Below the pieces are notes generated by a model. The model saw only the letters and a list, made by a program, of their open reading frames with translations, was not told the DNA's origin and made no database searches. DNA of 60,000 nt from Bolinopsis microptera (taxonomy: Eukaryota > Ctenophora > Tentaculata > Lobata > Bolinopsidae): assembly GCF_026151205.1 (NCBI RefSeq), contig NC_087079.1, positions 6,422,169 to 6,482,168 on the forward strand. The letters are read 5' to 3'. Each line of letters starts with the position of its first letter. The first letter of the stretch is position 1. The translations under genes were made by a program, and so were the position numbers. Shown here piece after piece: positions 1 through 11,972 of this stretch.

Positions 1-79
1 CCATGAAATCTGGGCAAGGGGCCAAAAAGGGCCAACTTTTTAATTTAGGTTTCTAAAAAATTTCGGAAAAAATTGTTTA

Positions 80-1270
80 AGTCAAAATTTTTCAAAGTTT
101 TTCTTGGAAACTACTTTTGTTCATGTTTCATGCTACCCTGATCATTCTGAGCCGAAAATATTTTTTTCGGTTTTCGAAGTTCGATATACGATTTTGGACT
201 CGAGGGTTCCCCTTTGTAATGCGATCTCGGAAGGCAGGCCTCCCCTTCGCAATATGAGCTCGGAAGCGGGAGCTCTGCTTTCAGAGGTACGTATCGAGAA
301 TGACTCGGACCGAAAATTTTTTTTAGTCAGTTTTTTTTTAGTCAAAATTTTTCAAAGTTTTTCTGGAAACTACTTTTGTTCATGTTTCACGCTACCCTGA
401 TCATTATGAGCCGAAAATATTTTTTTCGGTTTTCGAAGTCCTACCTTACTTACTTGTACTTGAAAAGGTCTCCTCCTAGTCGTTGGAGTGGCCTGCACCA
501 CATAGTAACTCCTTTCTCCGGTGTATTAGACCTCTCCAGTGAACCCTGTCTGTAGCTTGTTGTTCTGCATCTTCTATCGTGATGTTATCGACACCTGTGA
601 AGATTGCTGCATCCTCCCGGACACATGACAACCAGTTTTTCCGAGGTCTACCTCTTGACCTTTTACCATGCTTTGGGATCCAGTGCAGAAGATAGTTGGG
701 TATTCTTTCTTCTGGCATCCTCACCACATGGCCAAACCATCGGAGTCTAGCTGCTCGTGCGAAAGTATCAACAGGAGCGATGTTAGCCCGCTTAAGTACA
801 TCAGCATTAGATACATGATAAAACCATTTTATTTTCAGGATTCTCCTCAGACATCTATGATGGAACACCTCAAATCTTTTCATCTGCGTCTGTGTGGTAT
901 TCCATACCTCACTTCCATAAAGCAGTATAGTGAGAACAGCCGCTTTGTAAATCCTGATTTTAGTTGGAGTCTTGATCTTGCGACTGTACCATATACTAGT
1001 CCTACCTACCCCTTCGATATACGATTTTGGACTCGAGGGTTTCCTTTTGTAATGCGATCTCTGAAGACAGGCCTCCCCTTCGCAATACGAGCTCGGAAAC
1101 GGGAGCTCTGCCTTCAGAGGTACGTATCGAGAACAACTCGGACCGAAAATTTTCGAAAAGTCGAAATTTTTCAAAGTTTTTCTGGAAATTACTTTTGTTC
1201 ATGTTTCATCCTACCCTGATCATTCTGGTATGGGCCGAAAATATATTTTTAGGTTTTTTGAAGTCCATAC
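80..1270. repeat. ~250 bp tandem repeat, interrupted by a retrotransposon
   Basis: A unit containing GGTTTTCGAAGTTCGATATA and GGGAGCTCTGC occurs about two and a half times: about 83-333, about 334-436 continuing at 1008-1156, and a partial copy about 1156-1265. The second copy is split by the RTE fragment at 447-997. On the minus strand each unit stays open and encodes a recurring peptide with RAPxSEL and LRRGG, but there is no start, splice or family evidence that it is a protein. It may be satellite DNA or the internal repeat of a larger mobile element beyond the left edge. Confidence 0.75.
447..997 (-). mobile_element. 5'-truncated RTE-like non-LTR retrotransposon fragment
   Basis: The minus-strand frame encodes the C-terminal tail of an endonuclease-reverse transcriptase polyprotein: IKTPTKIRIYKAAVLTILLY, then RLRWFGHVVRMP and GKRSRGRPRKNW, ending GAGHSND. 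The same tail, about 75 percent alike by eye, ends the longer element at 29349-32395. The RT and endonuclease domains are missing, so this copy is dead. The 10-mer AGTCCTACCT stands on both sides (437-446 and 998-1007) and is a likely target-site duplication. The 3' end carries a short TAAG-like repeat, as is usual for RTE-clade elements. Confidence 0.85.
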
Positions 1271-1701
1271 CTACATTCGGAAGGTTGTGGATGTGATACT
1301 GATTGGTTTCATGTACTAATTATAGAAAACGTGATATTTGGCCCACAGATTTGAAGGAAAATACGCAAATTTGGTCCTCAGATTTAAAGGAAATGGCTCA
1401 ATTTGACGCAGAGAACTGAAAAAATCGCGATTTGTCATGAGGCCAGGATATGAAAATCGCGATTTGTTGCGGCAAACGTGAAAAATCGCGATACCGCACA
1501 TGCCGCAATTTCCTTTTATCCTTACCCTCGAAATTCAGGCTTTGGTGCGAAGCGCCAAAATATTTAGGCTGTGGCGCGAAGCGCCAAAAAAATTTAGAAT
1601 TTGGCCCCCCCATGAAGAAAATCATTCCTACACCCCTGTTATACATTATTAAGATAACAATAATTGATGATAACCCAAATATTTAATTCGATCATACTCA
1701 C

Positions 1702-4700
1702 AATTTCTTTGGGAACCATGGAAATAGTACAACCACCAAATCCAGCTCCAACTAAACGAGACCCTAGTGCTCCAGCGTCTCTACAAATCTATATGGAGGA
1801 ATATCACGTTTGCTCCAACTATTTGAAGCTTTTTACAATCATCATAAAGAGAAGTGAGTATTGAATTTGGAGTCGTTATACCTTACAAGACATATTTATA
1901 ACGTACGAAATGTGGCGGTTTTCCGAAAATTTCGCCATATTTTCGGACCGCCAAAATTTCGGTCGTCGTAATAGAATCCGTCGCATTATCTTTTAGCTTA
2001 TTTCAATGACTGTGCCTTCACTGCTTTATTTTGTTTCTAAAAAGTAATATCAAGTAAAATAAATAAATAAATTCTGGCATCTTGGGACAAATTATCACCA
2101 CACCAATGACGAATTGAATGTCAAGCAATACAGTTTAAATTTGCATTAAAATGCATGTATGTGCTAACATGAAAGTCTTACAGTCTTAATACAGACTAAG
2201 TTTGAACATGATTTTACCGAATTTCAGAAATTTCCTTACTGCTTACTGTCACAAAAAATTATGAAAAATACCCTTATTTTCTGTGACGTCCGAAATTTGA
2301 CGGTTTTTGTTCAATTTCGCCATATTTTCGGACCGCCAAAATTTCGGTCGTCGCAAATTGGTCCGCCACAATAAAGTCTTGTAAGGTATTATAATTTCTG
2401 AGGGGTCTATCTCTACTAGTACCTAGTATGTACCTAGTTTATGTACATTGTACATTGTACATTGTACATTGCACATTGTACATCGTAAGTAGTAAGCAGT
2501 AAGTAGTAAGAAGTAAGTAGTATGCAGCTAGTATGTACCTAGATGTACCTAGTACGTACCTGAGTAAGATTATCCAACTCCTCAATACTGACGTTGTACT
2601 TGTCTTTCAGACTAAGATGTGACTCGTCTATCAATCTACCTAGTCCCTGAAGATATGGTCTATTGTATATTGCACGATCATATCTAGTACCCAACAAATA
2701 ATTCCGCGTACTTCTTGCACGTGACGAGAATACTATCAAATGTTCGGAACCAGAATCAGACCAGAGCGGAACTCCGGAATCATGTACGAAGGATAAGTTA
2801 TTTTAAATGAGCAATTCGTACATAACCGGTCCACCATCATAGTGATAACTAGCTATGAAATCGCTCAGTATCAAAATCTAAACCTGGATATCGGCAGGAT
2901 TCTCATCACAAATGCGTCTGAACTCAGCTACTCTAGAAGCTTCCCCCGCTACGTGCACTGCCCTGATAACATACCAAATGTGAAATTAAGAGAAAGAGGA
3001 CTGTAGTGATAAAATACCGCACTGAAGTGTTGGTAAAGAATCATAAATTTTACAAACTTATAATTTATGGCATTATATGAGAGTATGAACTGTAAAAACA
3101 AAAACACAACGTTCCTATAATTATTGAGTTTAAAGTCTAACTAACCTATCGTACAGCCGGAAAACTTCGTTAGAACTTTTCCCAATAATCGAGGCAAACG
3201 TCGAATCATCCACTCCTAGAATACCCTGAAATGATAACGTCTTCAATAGTTATGTAACTAGCACTTACCCGCACCGGGCACCCAGCTTAAAGCTTATTTA
3301 CCGATCTTAATAATTTTCGTCAAAAAACAGCCCAAAATCACTTACCATTATTTCGTCCTTAGTGTAAGCTCCTGGGTGGAGATGTTCTTCTACGCTTTCT
3401 AACAACTCCTTGGGAGTCATGTTTGTGGCGACCATCAGCGGTTGCAGCTTTTTAATGTGATTCCAGTCAAGCCCCAGTTCAGTGGCTATAACCTGAGAGA
3501 AGTGTAGAGATTGGGATTTTCAACTTTACACATAGTTTTCGTATTTGATACTAAAGAGAGGAATCACTATCGCAAAAAAAAGATGTGGATGGATTTCACG
3601 ACTGTCGGATTAAGGAATAAGGATGTTTCTTTATTTTTTGTCAGAAATTTTTAATATTTCCTCGTTAATACTGTAAAGTACACAATAAATAAAATGACAA
3701 ATCTTCCTACATCAGCAGCAAGTCTGCACTCGGCTACCCTGTTATTAAAATCAGTTCCATCTGCTTTCCACTTGTTGACCATACAATTAGCAACCACAAA
3801 TGTAACAGAGTCCGGCAAGGACACCGTCTCACAGCGCACAGGGTTGAAGTTTATCAGCTGAGCTTTCCCTTTTACTCCCAGAAATGATATTGCCTGAAGA
3901 GATCAGATCATTAGATACGTGATGTTTTTAGTAATTAGATTTGTGATAGATCTTGATTTAAATTATAAAAAATAGTTTGACGGAAACTAAGGAACTTGTT
4001 ATATTATTGAGGAGATGCTAATTTTTAACCTACCCACCTGATCCATACCACCACCCTCAGTTCCCACGTATCTCTCAGCTTTAGCACAAATCTCAGCCAT
4101 GGCTTCTCTTTTTAGTGTCTCCTCCTGAAACAACAATGCTTTATGTCGTGTCTTTCAATATTACAAAAAAAACAGGGAATAATAATCTTATTGAAATGGC
4201 ATGTACACTGAGCAAAGAATAATTGGTTTATTAAGAGCTTATTAAGAGAACCTTCGTCCTTCATTAAAAAATATGATTAGGGCTCAAAAGTGGACACTTT
4301 TGAGTAAAAATTATAATTTACTGTAATATGTAATTATATTGGAGCCTAGTACACGTCTGCTAAGTTTCTGTTAACAACGACTTCTTTAATTATGAATCCC
4401 AAAGATAAGACTTCAACGGAAACCTGCGCTTGGAAGCGCCCAGTAAGTAATTAATATCCGATATATAACACTCAGTCACCCAAGCTGAATCATTCTTGCA
4501 ATCTGTAGTCTTACTCTAACATCATAATATTAGCCAAGATATCACTGATATTCGTACTAACCATTCTCCCATGTCCAGTCACCCCCCTGGGAGAGGTACT
4601 TAGATTCCCGACAACCCCGTCTGTGTCGAACTATGTTATTTTACCTGCGCCTGATTTTGAGAGCTTGACAACCTCTTTCAGTATCTGTGCTTGGGTTAAG

Positions 4701-7531
4701 CCACGGCACACGGGTAGTGGCTACTCTGTTTGGTTTAGTTACCAGGTAGCTTCCTCACATGACGATGAAATTGCAATCTCATCATTCAGCTCATATGATG
4801 ACTTGTTCAACACCAATCTAGGATCCTCTACAAGTTTCCTTGAAAAAGATGTCTGAAGCCATTATTGCACGACATGGCAGTTCGCCACGACTACCAGAAC
4901 CATCTATGTGAACGGAGAGGCAAAGAAGACTGGGAGCACCACCTCAGGCAGAACTCTGAAGAAGGACGGTGTGCTTGTCCTGGGTCAAAGGCAAACATCT
5001 AGGGGAGGAGGGTTTAGCACCGGCTATTCGTTCGGAGGTGACCTCTATGAGCTTAACATATTCGACAAGATGCTCTCGGCAGAAGATGTGGCAAGTATGT
5101 ACAACAAAGGAAGATGTGGATCTTTGGACCCCTCTCTGTTACAGAACGTGTCCTTCCAATGGACCGACTTTATGGATGCAAGGAGTAATGGGGATGTGGA
5201 AGTGAAAAGAGGAACATGCAGTCAATGGAACCTGGTCAGGAGTTATTTTATCTTTCTTTGTGAGAAACAAAAAACTTATTTCAAAATAAACGTGGCAATG
5301 ACATTTAGCATCTCGTCGCGTTTAATCAACTTTACTTTATTTTGTAAACTTTAAAATATCCCTTTATTCAGTTGTCGGTAGATAGAAATTCAACACAATA
5401 TTTTCAGGTACGAAGTGTTATTGACGAGGATCTACTGGAGCACTTGATAGAGCAACACTCTTTCAACTAGTAGTCAGTAGCTCAGAAAAAGGAGAAGAAA
5501 GGAGGATTCTGAGAAGGGGAACATGTGAGGAGTGTAGTCGGAGTAGTTACAATCATTAACGGACAATTTGAACTGTAGCCAATGTTTTTTAAATTACAAT
5601 ATACAACTGATTACACTTTAATGAATACGGTCTGTTCAAATCAGGCACCAATACGTGAGTTTGATTTATATCAAGTAAGCTGGGAATAATCATTTTTCTC
5701 CGTGAAGTTATTTGCGAGTTGTAATTTAAAAAGTATTGATGATTTATAATTATTATGTTTTAAATTTAAATATTAATCCTTATTATTTCTAAAAAATAGA
5801 TCTCTCAGACTGCCAGCTACGTTCCACACATTTAATTGAAATGAGATAAATTATAAATCAAGATTCAAGGAAGAAAATACCTCATAAAATTACAAAACAT
5901 TGATTGAAATTATAAAATCATGAAAAGTCGGACAAACCTTAAGGAAGAGGGCTGACATAAGGGCTGAAGCGCAGACAAGGGCAGATGAGCTCGACAAACC
6001 AGCAGACATAGGAACTGTACCATCAACCATGAGTTGCAGCCCTGGGCACATTATACTCAAGATATTTGTGTAAAGTATCTTCTTACCTATTATATTAATC
6101 ACCTACTCTCATAACCCCTCTGCAGTTCTAGTATCTCTGCTAAAATAAAAGTGTAATAGCTGCGACTAAAACTGTTGTTGACAATATATTAAACTTCCAG
6201 CCATGTTAAAAAGAAACTCACCTGGCGGCAGAGAGTTGATCCGTTGAGCAATACCCAGGTACCCCGCCAATACGTAAGAGTACCACTTTACTTCTGTTAC
6301 CTGCACAAACAAGATCTCATGACTCCGATCATTGTTGTAGATTAAAATTGATACCCAACAACGGTTCATGATCCGGAAATGTTACCAATAATTTACCCAA
6401 TATTTGTTCAGTTCATGCTCACCTTGGTAATGGGCATTGGACAGATCAACAAACATAGGGATTAATCAAGACTAAACATAATGAGCAAAACATATAGAGT
6501 ATAGAAATGAAATAGAAGTTAATAGCTAAACAAGAATTGCGCCCGTTGTTTCGTTTTGGCGGACGCTAGATTTCCATTTCACATTTACTATAAATTTAAG
6601 TATAAGCTCCAATCAGCTCACTTCAATCTTCATAATATTAATAATATTGATAAATTATGCATCAAATACGGGAAAAAATTCAGTTCAATTGCCGTAGAAC
6701 TTAACTTGTATCTGTAATTCAAGAAATGATCAGCAAAGGTAAACTATACTCGTGTACAAATCAATACACTACGCGTGCCACGTACAAATTGGGCGTATTA
6801 CCTAATAGTAATATTATACATTACATGCATCATATACATTACATGCATCATATACATTAAAACACAGTCGCGCCGCGCATTCATAGATCACAGGCTATCT
6901 ATACATCACATCTCCGCAAGCAATCCTTGCTTGGTAACGGACGGAAGTAAGGAACACGACATACTCAGACCCACCTACTGCAATCTCCAAAATCCACGTT
7001 TTTCTGCAAAAACCTCCATTCGTAACCTTTCACTATTGCCTTTTTTCAAAAGGGTGAAAAGGAAAAAATACAGAACCATCGTCTGACAATAATTGGGTCC
7101 GTAAAATCACCAAACCCTACCTGAACATCCCTGATGTTACAAGAGTACTCCTGAAAGCTATCATTAGAGCTGGATACGGTTAACACCCGGTCAGAGGGGT
7201 CAGCTCTACCCGCTATAACCACATCCTGCTGTATGGCTATGGGCAGGACGGGGAACCCGCAGTAGTCCACGTGTTCTCCTATCAGGTTTACTCGGCCCGG
7301 TGCTCTGAGGGGTGAGTTTGGTGGCAAATTGTTTGTTTGTTGTATAGGTTTTAATACATAATTCAATATTTAATTTGAACTTCAAAAGAAACGTTATTCT
7401 TACCGAACGAGAAAGCCGGGTTCCTCGCCAAACTTCTGTTTGAACTTGGATATCAAGTTCTTAATTCTCGTGTGATCACCTGAACTGTCGTACACATCTT
7501 CTATGTTCCTTTCTTCAAAAAGATTTGACAT
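1702..7531 (-). CDS. GALK2: N-acetylgalactosamine kinase (GALK2-like), 11 exons visible, 3' end missing
   Basis: GHMP-family sugar kinase that would phosphorylate GalNAc at C1 in the cytosol using ATP. Exons on the minus strand, in gene order: 7404-7531, 7121-7304, 6222-6300, 5938-6041, 4038-4124, 3711-3893, 3346-3492, 3146-3225, 2884-2962, 2560-2646, 1702-1788. All junctions are GT/AG and keep frame through 415 residues. Three family motifs are visible: [15 protein letters not shown] near residue 46, [14 protein letters not shown] in exon 4 (nucleotide binding), and [12 protein letters not shown] in exon 11. The sequence runs along vertebrate GALK2 better than GALK1. The last ~40 residues expected for a ~458-residue protein are not found: sequence beyond exon 11 is repeats up to the window edge, so the final exon is either off the window or lost. 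Intron 4 holds a LamG-domain pseudogene on the opposite strand. The start is the first in-frame ATG of exon 1, encoding MSNLFEERN. Confidence 0.9.
1879..2388. mobile_element. TA-flanked short inverted-repeat element (MITE-like)
   Basis: Both ends carry CCTTACAAGAC in inverted orientation (1881-1891 and 2376-2386) and each is flanked by TA. Inside, two near-identical ~60 bp blocks in direct orientation (around 1911-1975 and 2310-2370) contain TTTCGCCATATTTTCGGACC. No coding potential is seen. A TA duplication is typical of Tc1/mariner-type elements, but I cannot assign a family. It lies between GALK2 exons 11 and 10. Confidence 0.65.
2400..2559. repeat. Donor-anchored minisatellite in GALK2 intron 10
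   Basis: Read in gene direction from the exon 10 donor, the intron starts GTACGTACTAG, GTACATCTAG, GTACATACTAG, so the AG/GTAC junction recurs every 10-11 bases. This is followed by CTTACTA-type 7-mers and then by five copies of the 10-mer TGTACAATG(T). Confidence 0.8.
4579..5470 (+). pseudogene. LamG/pentraxin-like domain gene fragment with in-frame stop
   Basis: Two exons can be read on the plus strand. The first, 4579-5234, follows an acceptor (ATGTCCAG) and encodes a concanavalin-like LamG fold: [21 protein letters not shown], then [31 protein letters not shown] and a final CGS segment. The second, 5408-5470, follows TTTTCAG and ends HSFN-stop. The splice is phase 0. An in-frame TGA at 4854-4856 interrupts the middle of the domain, where the same frame resumes at once, so the copy looks broken. 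No upstream exons or signal peptide were found. It lies wholly in intron 4 of GALK2 on the opposite strand. A sequencing error or a truncated but expressed protein is possible. Confidence 0.6.
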
Positions 7532-9026
7532 CGGACGACCTATTGAGCTACTGGGTTGGAGTTCTACGAAAATTAGAAAATAGTATTTACAGTTCAGAAC
7601 AATTGAACTTTTTTTTGTTAAAAAGATGTCATTCTCACATAAATCGTTTTAATCAAGGTGTCAAGGTTAGCTAGTACTATTTACAGATAACAAGTTTGAG
7701 GTTATTCCATTGTAACCCACACAAATTTCACGGGAAAAAGGACTGTACAATTAACAATGGCATAGGTATCATCCAATTTGAAAGAATCGACTATGATAAG
7801 AGATACATTTAGTCAGCGAACAGAGTTCTACCTATCGAGATCAAAATTTCGGCGTTTCATCCCCGGATAGAAGGTTACAAAAAGTTTTAGCATTTAGGCG
7901 CTGATACCGTTTAGAGTATGTGTTGATAAACTAGTGTTGATAAACTAGTGTCTGAGCAAACAATATGTAAACGAGTCAAAGGAACAATTAGGGTTACAGA
8001 TATAACATAAGTCAGGCCAAGGTGAAGCGTAGCACTAGATTTCTCAGGGCTTCAGGGGTTAAACGTCATGAGATGAAATGTGGAGGTAAAACCGTGAGAA
8101 GTCACCCGTCTTTCTAGTCCAGTTAGGCCTGTTCCATGGACCCAGGCCACTGCCAGAACATTATCTTTATCTTGAGTTGATTATTACCGGCACTTTTAAA
8201 CTAGGAGTCATGCATACCTTACGTTCAGTTGATTTCATTGAATTGGACCCAAGCCAAGCTAGCTGCACAATGTCGAACTGTCTAGTTGTTTGATCAAATC
8301 AAAGGTGACCTCTTACAGATATTGATCAGGTACAGATAAGTGATAGGATTAGACGTTATTTGTTTTGTTCGCTATCTTACTAATTGAGCATGCTCAGTCG
8401 AGCTGGGATGAGTAGGTATTGTTATCAGTACAGAAGCCCTAAATAAACATTTGTTATATCGAGGAGACCTTCCATATTCAATTGGTAATACAGCTTCCGT
8501 TATAATCACAATGAATCAATATCATTAATACTCTAATCATATTTTACCACAGAAATACTGAGAGTATTTTCTGAATTTCAGTATTACAAATTATACAACA
8601 CTGACGATTGACAACGTAAAACTTACAGTATTCTCCCTATTCACACTTGAAGTTACCAGTGGTGATATCCAAACCCTGATAGGGAACAAAATAAAACTAA
8701 GGATGGTTGAATGTCATCACGATTTTCGCCACTTATCTAAAATAAATAACGAGTGACAGTAATTACCCTATCGCTGATTTAAGAGTTGGCAGCCTCACTC
8801 ACCCCCCCCCCCCCCCCCCCCCCCACCCCTGTTGCATGCCGGTATACCTCCTGCCAAAGCTCACAGCTGGGTTTACACAATTATTGTTAATAATAAGTGC
8901 GTAGGCAAGCTTGTAATATTAGATATACCGTACAATTAGTTGTAGTTTGGTTACCCATTACAATTGTTACCCATTTGCTACCCATTTGTTACCCATTTGT
9001 TACCCATAACATTGTTACCTACGGTA
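7532..9026. other. Intergenic gap between GALK2 and the P450 gene
   Basis: No gene is seen. The gap separates divergently transcribed genes, so it probably holds both promoters. It contains a run of 23 C (8802-8824) and, just before the P450 start, four to five copies of the 11-mer GTTACCCATTT (about 8948-9010). Confidence 0.6.
8802..8824 (+). repeat. poly-C tract
   Basis: Twenty-three consecutive C. It is one of several very long G or C runs in this window. Confidence 0.95.
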
Positions 9027-10747
9027 ATGTTGCTTGTCGGTGTAATCGCAATATTAGCACTCTTCTATTACTTCCAGGTAAGCTTATATCAAATTCAAGT
9101 CTTAAATATCATGTTCATGGAGTTTTGAGCGGCAATGATACTGAGATAGCATTTGCATGCGTACTCAGACTATATTTTATTTTCATACTTTTCACCGTAA
9201 ATTTTAAAATCAGATTAGCCCGTCACAGAACAAGGCATCACATGCTAACATGACCGGAAAAGAAAGAAAGCCGCCAAGTTAATAAAACACCATTTCAGGA
9301 CACGATACAGAAATGGTTGTACTGCCAGAAATTCCGGCACATTCCCGGACCACCTCCGGACAGCTTCTTTAACGGCCACCAGCTCACTCTAATGGCAGCT
9401 AAGAAAGCTAACAAATTCCTGGACTGTTTCCTGACCTGGAGGGGTATTTACGGTGATACTTTTCAGTTTAGGATTAAAACCAGGCCGGTTATATTCACAG
9501 TTGACCCGGAGATCTTGAAGCTGATATCTCAGGATGTGGTGAGTTTCACCAAGGTGGATCACCTACCTAACCGGGCATTGTTCGGACAGAGAATAACTGG
9601 AACGTACAGTATCCTGACAGGAGGTGGCCAGGAGTGGGCTGTAAAACGGAGGATCATGAGCTCCTTTTTTGCTAAACAGAACATGAACGTGGTGTTTGAC
9701 AGGTTGACTCCACTCATGTCCCGACTGTTGGAGACAAAGTTAAAACCTAGAGCCTGCGCTGGGAACGTCCTGGATATCCACGAGATATTCACCATTATAT
9801 TCTCAGCTCTGCCGGGAGTCCTAGGGATGGAATGTGAGATGGGTGTGGATTCTCCGGAGGAGATAGGGCGCCGTATTAACATATTCCTGGACGTTATCCC
9901 CAGCCAGCTAGGTAATCTGAAGAAGGTATTTGGAGCTCACGTATCGACCAAGAAGCAGGAGACTATTGACATGGTGGTGGAGATGAGGATGATGGGGAAG
10001 AAGATGGTGGACGAGAAAAGGAAGGACATGGAGTCCTGGGACTCTAACCCTGAGGACGATCTGTTGGCTTGGCTGATCAGTGCTAACGATGCAGCAGGGC
10101 TGGGTGATGAGGAGGTGATAGATGATATCCTGACGGTGTACCTGGTGATGGATAACATGTCCAAACAGCTCGGATCTCTCTTTATCTACCTGATTAACTA
10201 CAGGGAAGTGTTTGAAAAGATGGTGAAGGAGCTGAGAGCTAACCCTATCACAGACTACAAATCCCTCAACAAGCTGCACTACACGGAGATGGTGTTGCTG
10301 GAGTCTCTGCGACTAGCACCGGTCTTACTGAGAGGAACAAGGTGGCTGAACAAGTCAATCCAGGCAGGGAAATACTGGATACCAGGGGATTGCCAGTTTC
10401 AGTATAGTCAGTACGTTCTCCACCGGATCGAGGAGTACTGGCCTAATCCCAGGGAGTTTATCCCAGAGAGGTTTGAAAAGGGCATCCCAAATGTGGACTC
10501 CTTTACATTCTTCCCCTTCCTTGCGGGACCACGAGCGTGTCTGGGAAAACATGTGGCAATGATCGCAATGAAGATGACGTTATCAATGCTGGTAAACAAC
10601 TATGATCTGTCCCCGGTCCCTACTGAAACAGTTCCAGTTATAGTTCAGACAATGGCAGTTACACGCCTGAAAGGGGGTCCTATGTACAAGTTCGATCCTC
10701 TTTATAGGGTTAAAGAATCTGCTCCTCAAGTTATAAATGAATACTGA
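9027..10747 (+). CDS. Cytochrome P450, CYP46A-like
   Basis: Haem-thiolate monooxygenase of about 499 residues in two exons. Exon 1, 9027-9077, encodes a hydrophobic 17-residue anchor start (MLLVGVIAILALFYYFQ), typical of microsomal P450s. Exon 2 starts at 9299 after CATTTCAG, in phase 0. Visible landmarks: proline-rich hinge IPGPPPD; K-helix ESLR (ExxR); PERF; haem-binding loop FLAGPRACLG with the cysteine ligand. N-terminal and core similarity (hinge, FLDCFLTW, the LFGQR region) is closest to cholesterol 24-hydroxylase (CYP46A1), which is inference from memory. Oddly, the I-helix reads VYLVMDNMSKQLG where AGxDTT-type residues are expected: the acid-threonine pair that handles oxygen is absent, so normal monooxygenation is doubtful. 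Confidence 0.9.
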
Positions 10748-11972
10748 TCTTGTTTGTATCATGCCAAATGTCATGTGATCGGAGAACTGCAGACAGGGGT
10801 TTTACCAAGAGTAATTTAAATTTTGATCATGCAACTTAGGGTTCGAATATGAGCTGTTGAATATAATTCTTGAAGGAGCAACTTATCCTGTAGCGTCGTT
10901 TCTGAGTTTATTATCGTACCATGGATCTACTTGGGACATGGTTCCTAAGGGGTGTGAGCCTTGGTAAATCTAAAATAATAAATAGACTTTCGGACTTGAA
11001 GTAAAACACTTTTTTCAACATCAACAAGAGTAAGACGATGAAAACTAAAGATTGTGACAAAATCAGAAGTCTATAAATCATAAGTAGTTTACAATAAGAT
11101 ACCTTCACAATAATAAATGGCAAAATGTAAAACACTTACACGCAGCATATTAAAAACAAATCAGTACAGTAATTTTTAATAATTGTTGTTATTTGAACAA
11201 AAATCTACTTCTGTAATTGCAGGGTCTATCTCTTTATCACACAACCAAATATATTTCCATTCGAACTAAATTATAAATTCATCGGTTTAAAACCGTTAAA
11301 AAAAGTAGATGTATGTAACAAAACTGCACCATCTGTAATCTACAGGACAAAGTGAGATTAACTAGACTTACTAGTTACTAGACAACAACTCAACCCTCTG
11401 CAAAACATGAAACATTTTCTGTTCTCGTAAACAATTTCATCTCGATGGTTTCGTTTATAAGTTTTAGTTTCCTCAAAGGGAACCATAAATCCTCTTTCGG
11501 TTTTTTCGTGTTCAAATGATGTTCATTTAGCGAGAATCATTGATTTCTCCGCAACCAAATCTACCAGAAGCGATGGTATGAAGAGTCCAATATAAAACGC
11601 CTGCGTCTACGGTATCTACTATACTAGTTTACTAATTTACTAGTACACTATTACCCCACTAACAACACATGTAACGTTATTTCTATAATCTGATCGATTT
11701 TTGGATTTGGGTTCAGTTCACATTATTATAGCAGGATTAGGAATAGACTCCCCTGAAAAATATTGTTGTGAAGGTCAATTAAGGGAAAATACAGGGAAAA
11801 TGAGGGGAAAATAAAGGGAAATGAATAGCATTCAAAGATTACAGATCTTGAATCAAAATCAGTTTGTTGTTAGTATCAAACTATATATATCCAGATTAAA
11901 GAAACCACGAAAAGTACTCTTTATCTAATAAAATGCAGAAACTTTTGCTTGAGATGATAGTAGAGCTATTTT
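10748..11972. other. Gap between P450 and the 3' end of GMPPB
   Basis: No gene recognised. The two neighbouring genes converge here. The last few codons of GMPPB may lie here in a small exon that I could not identify. Confidence 0.5.
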
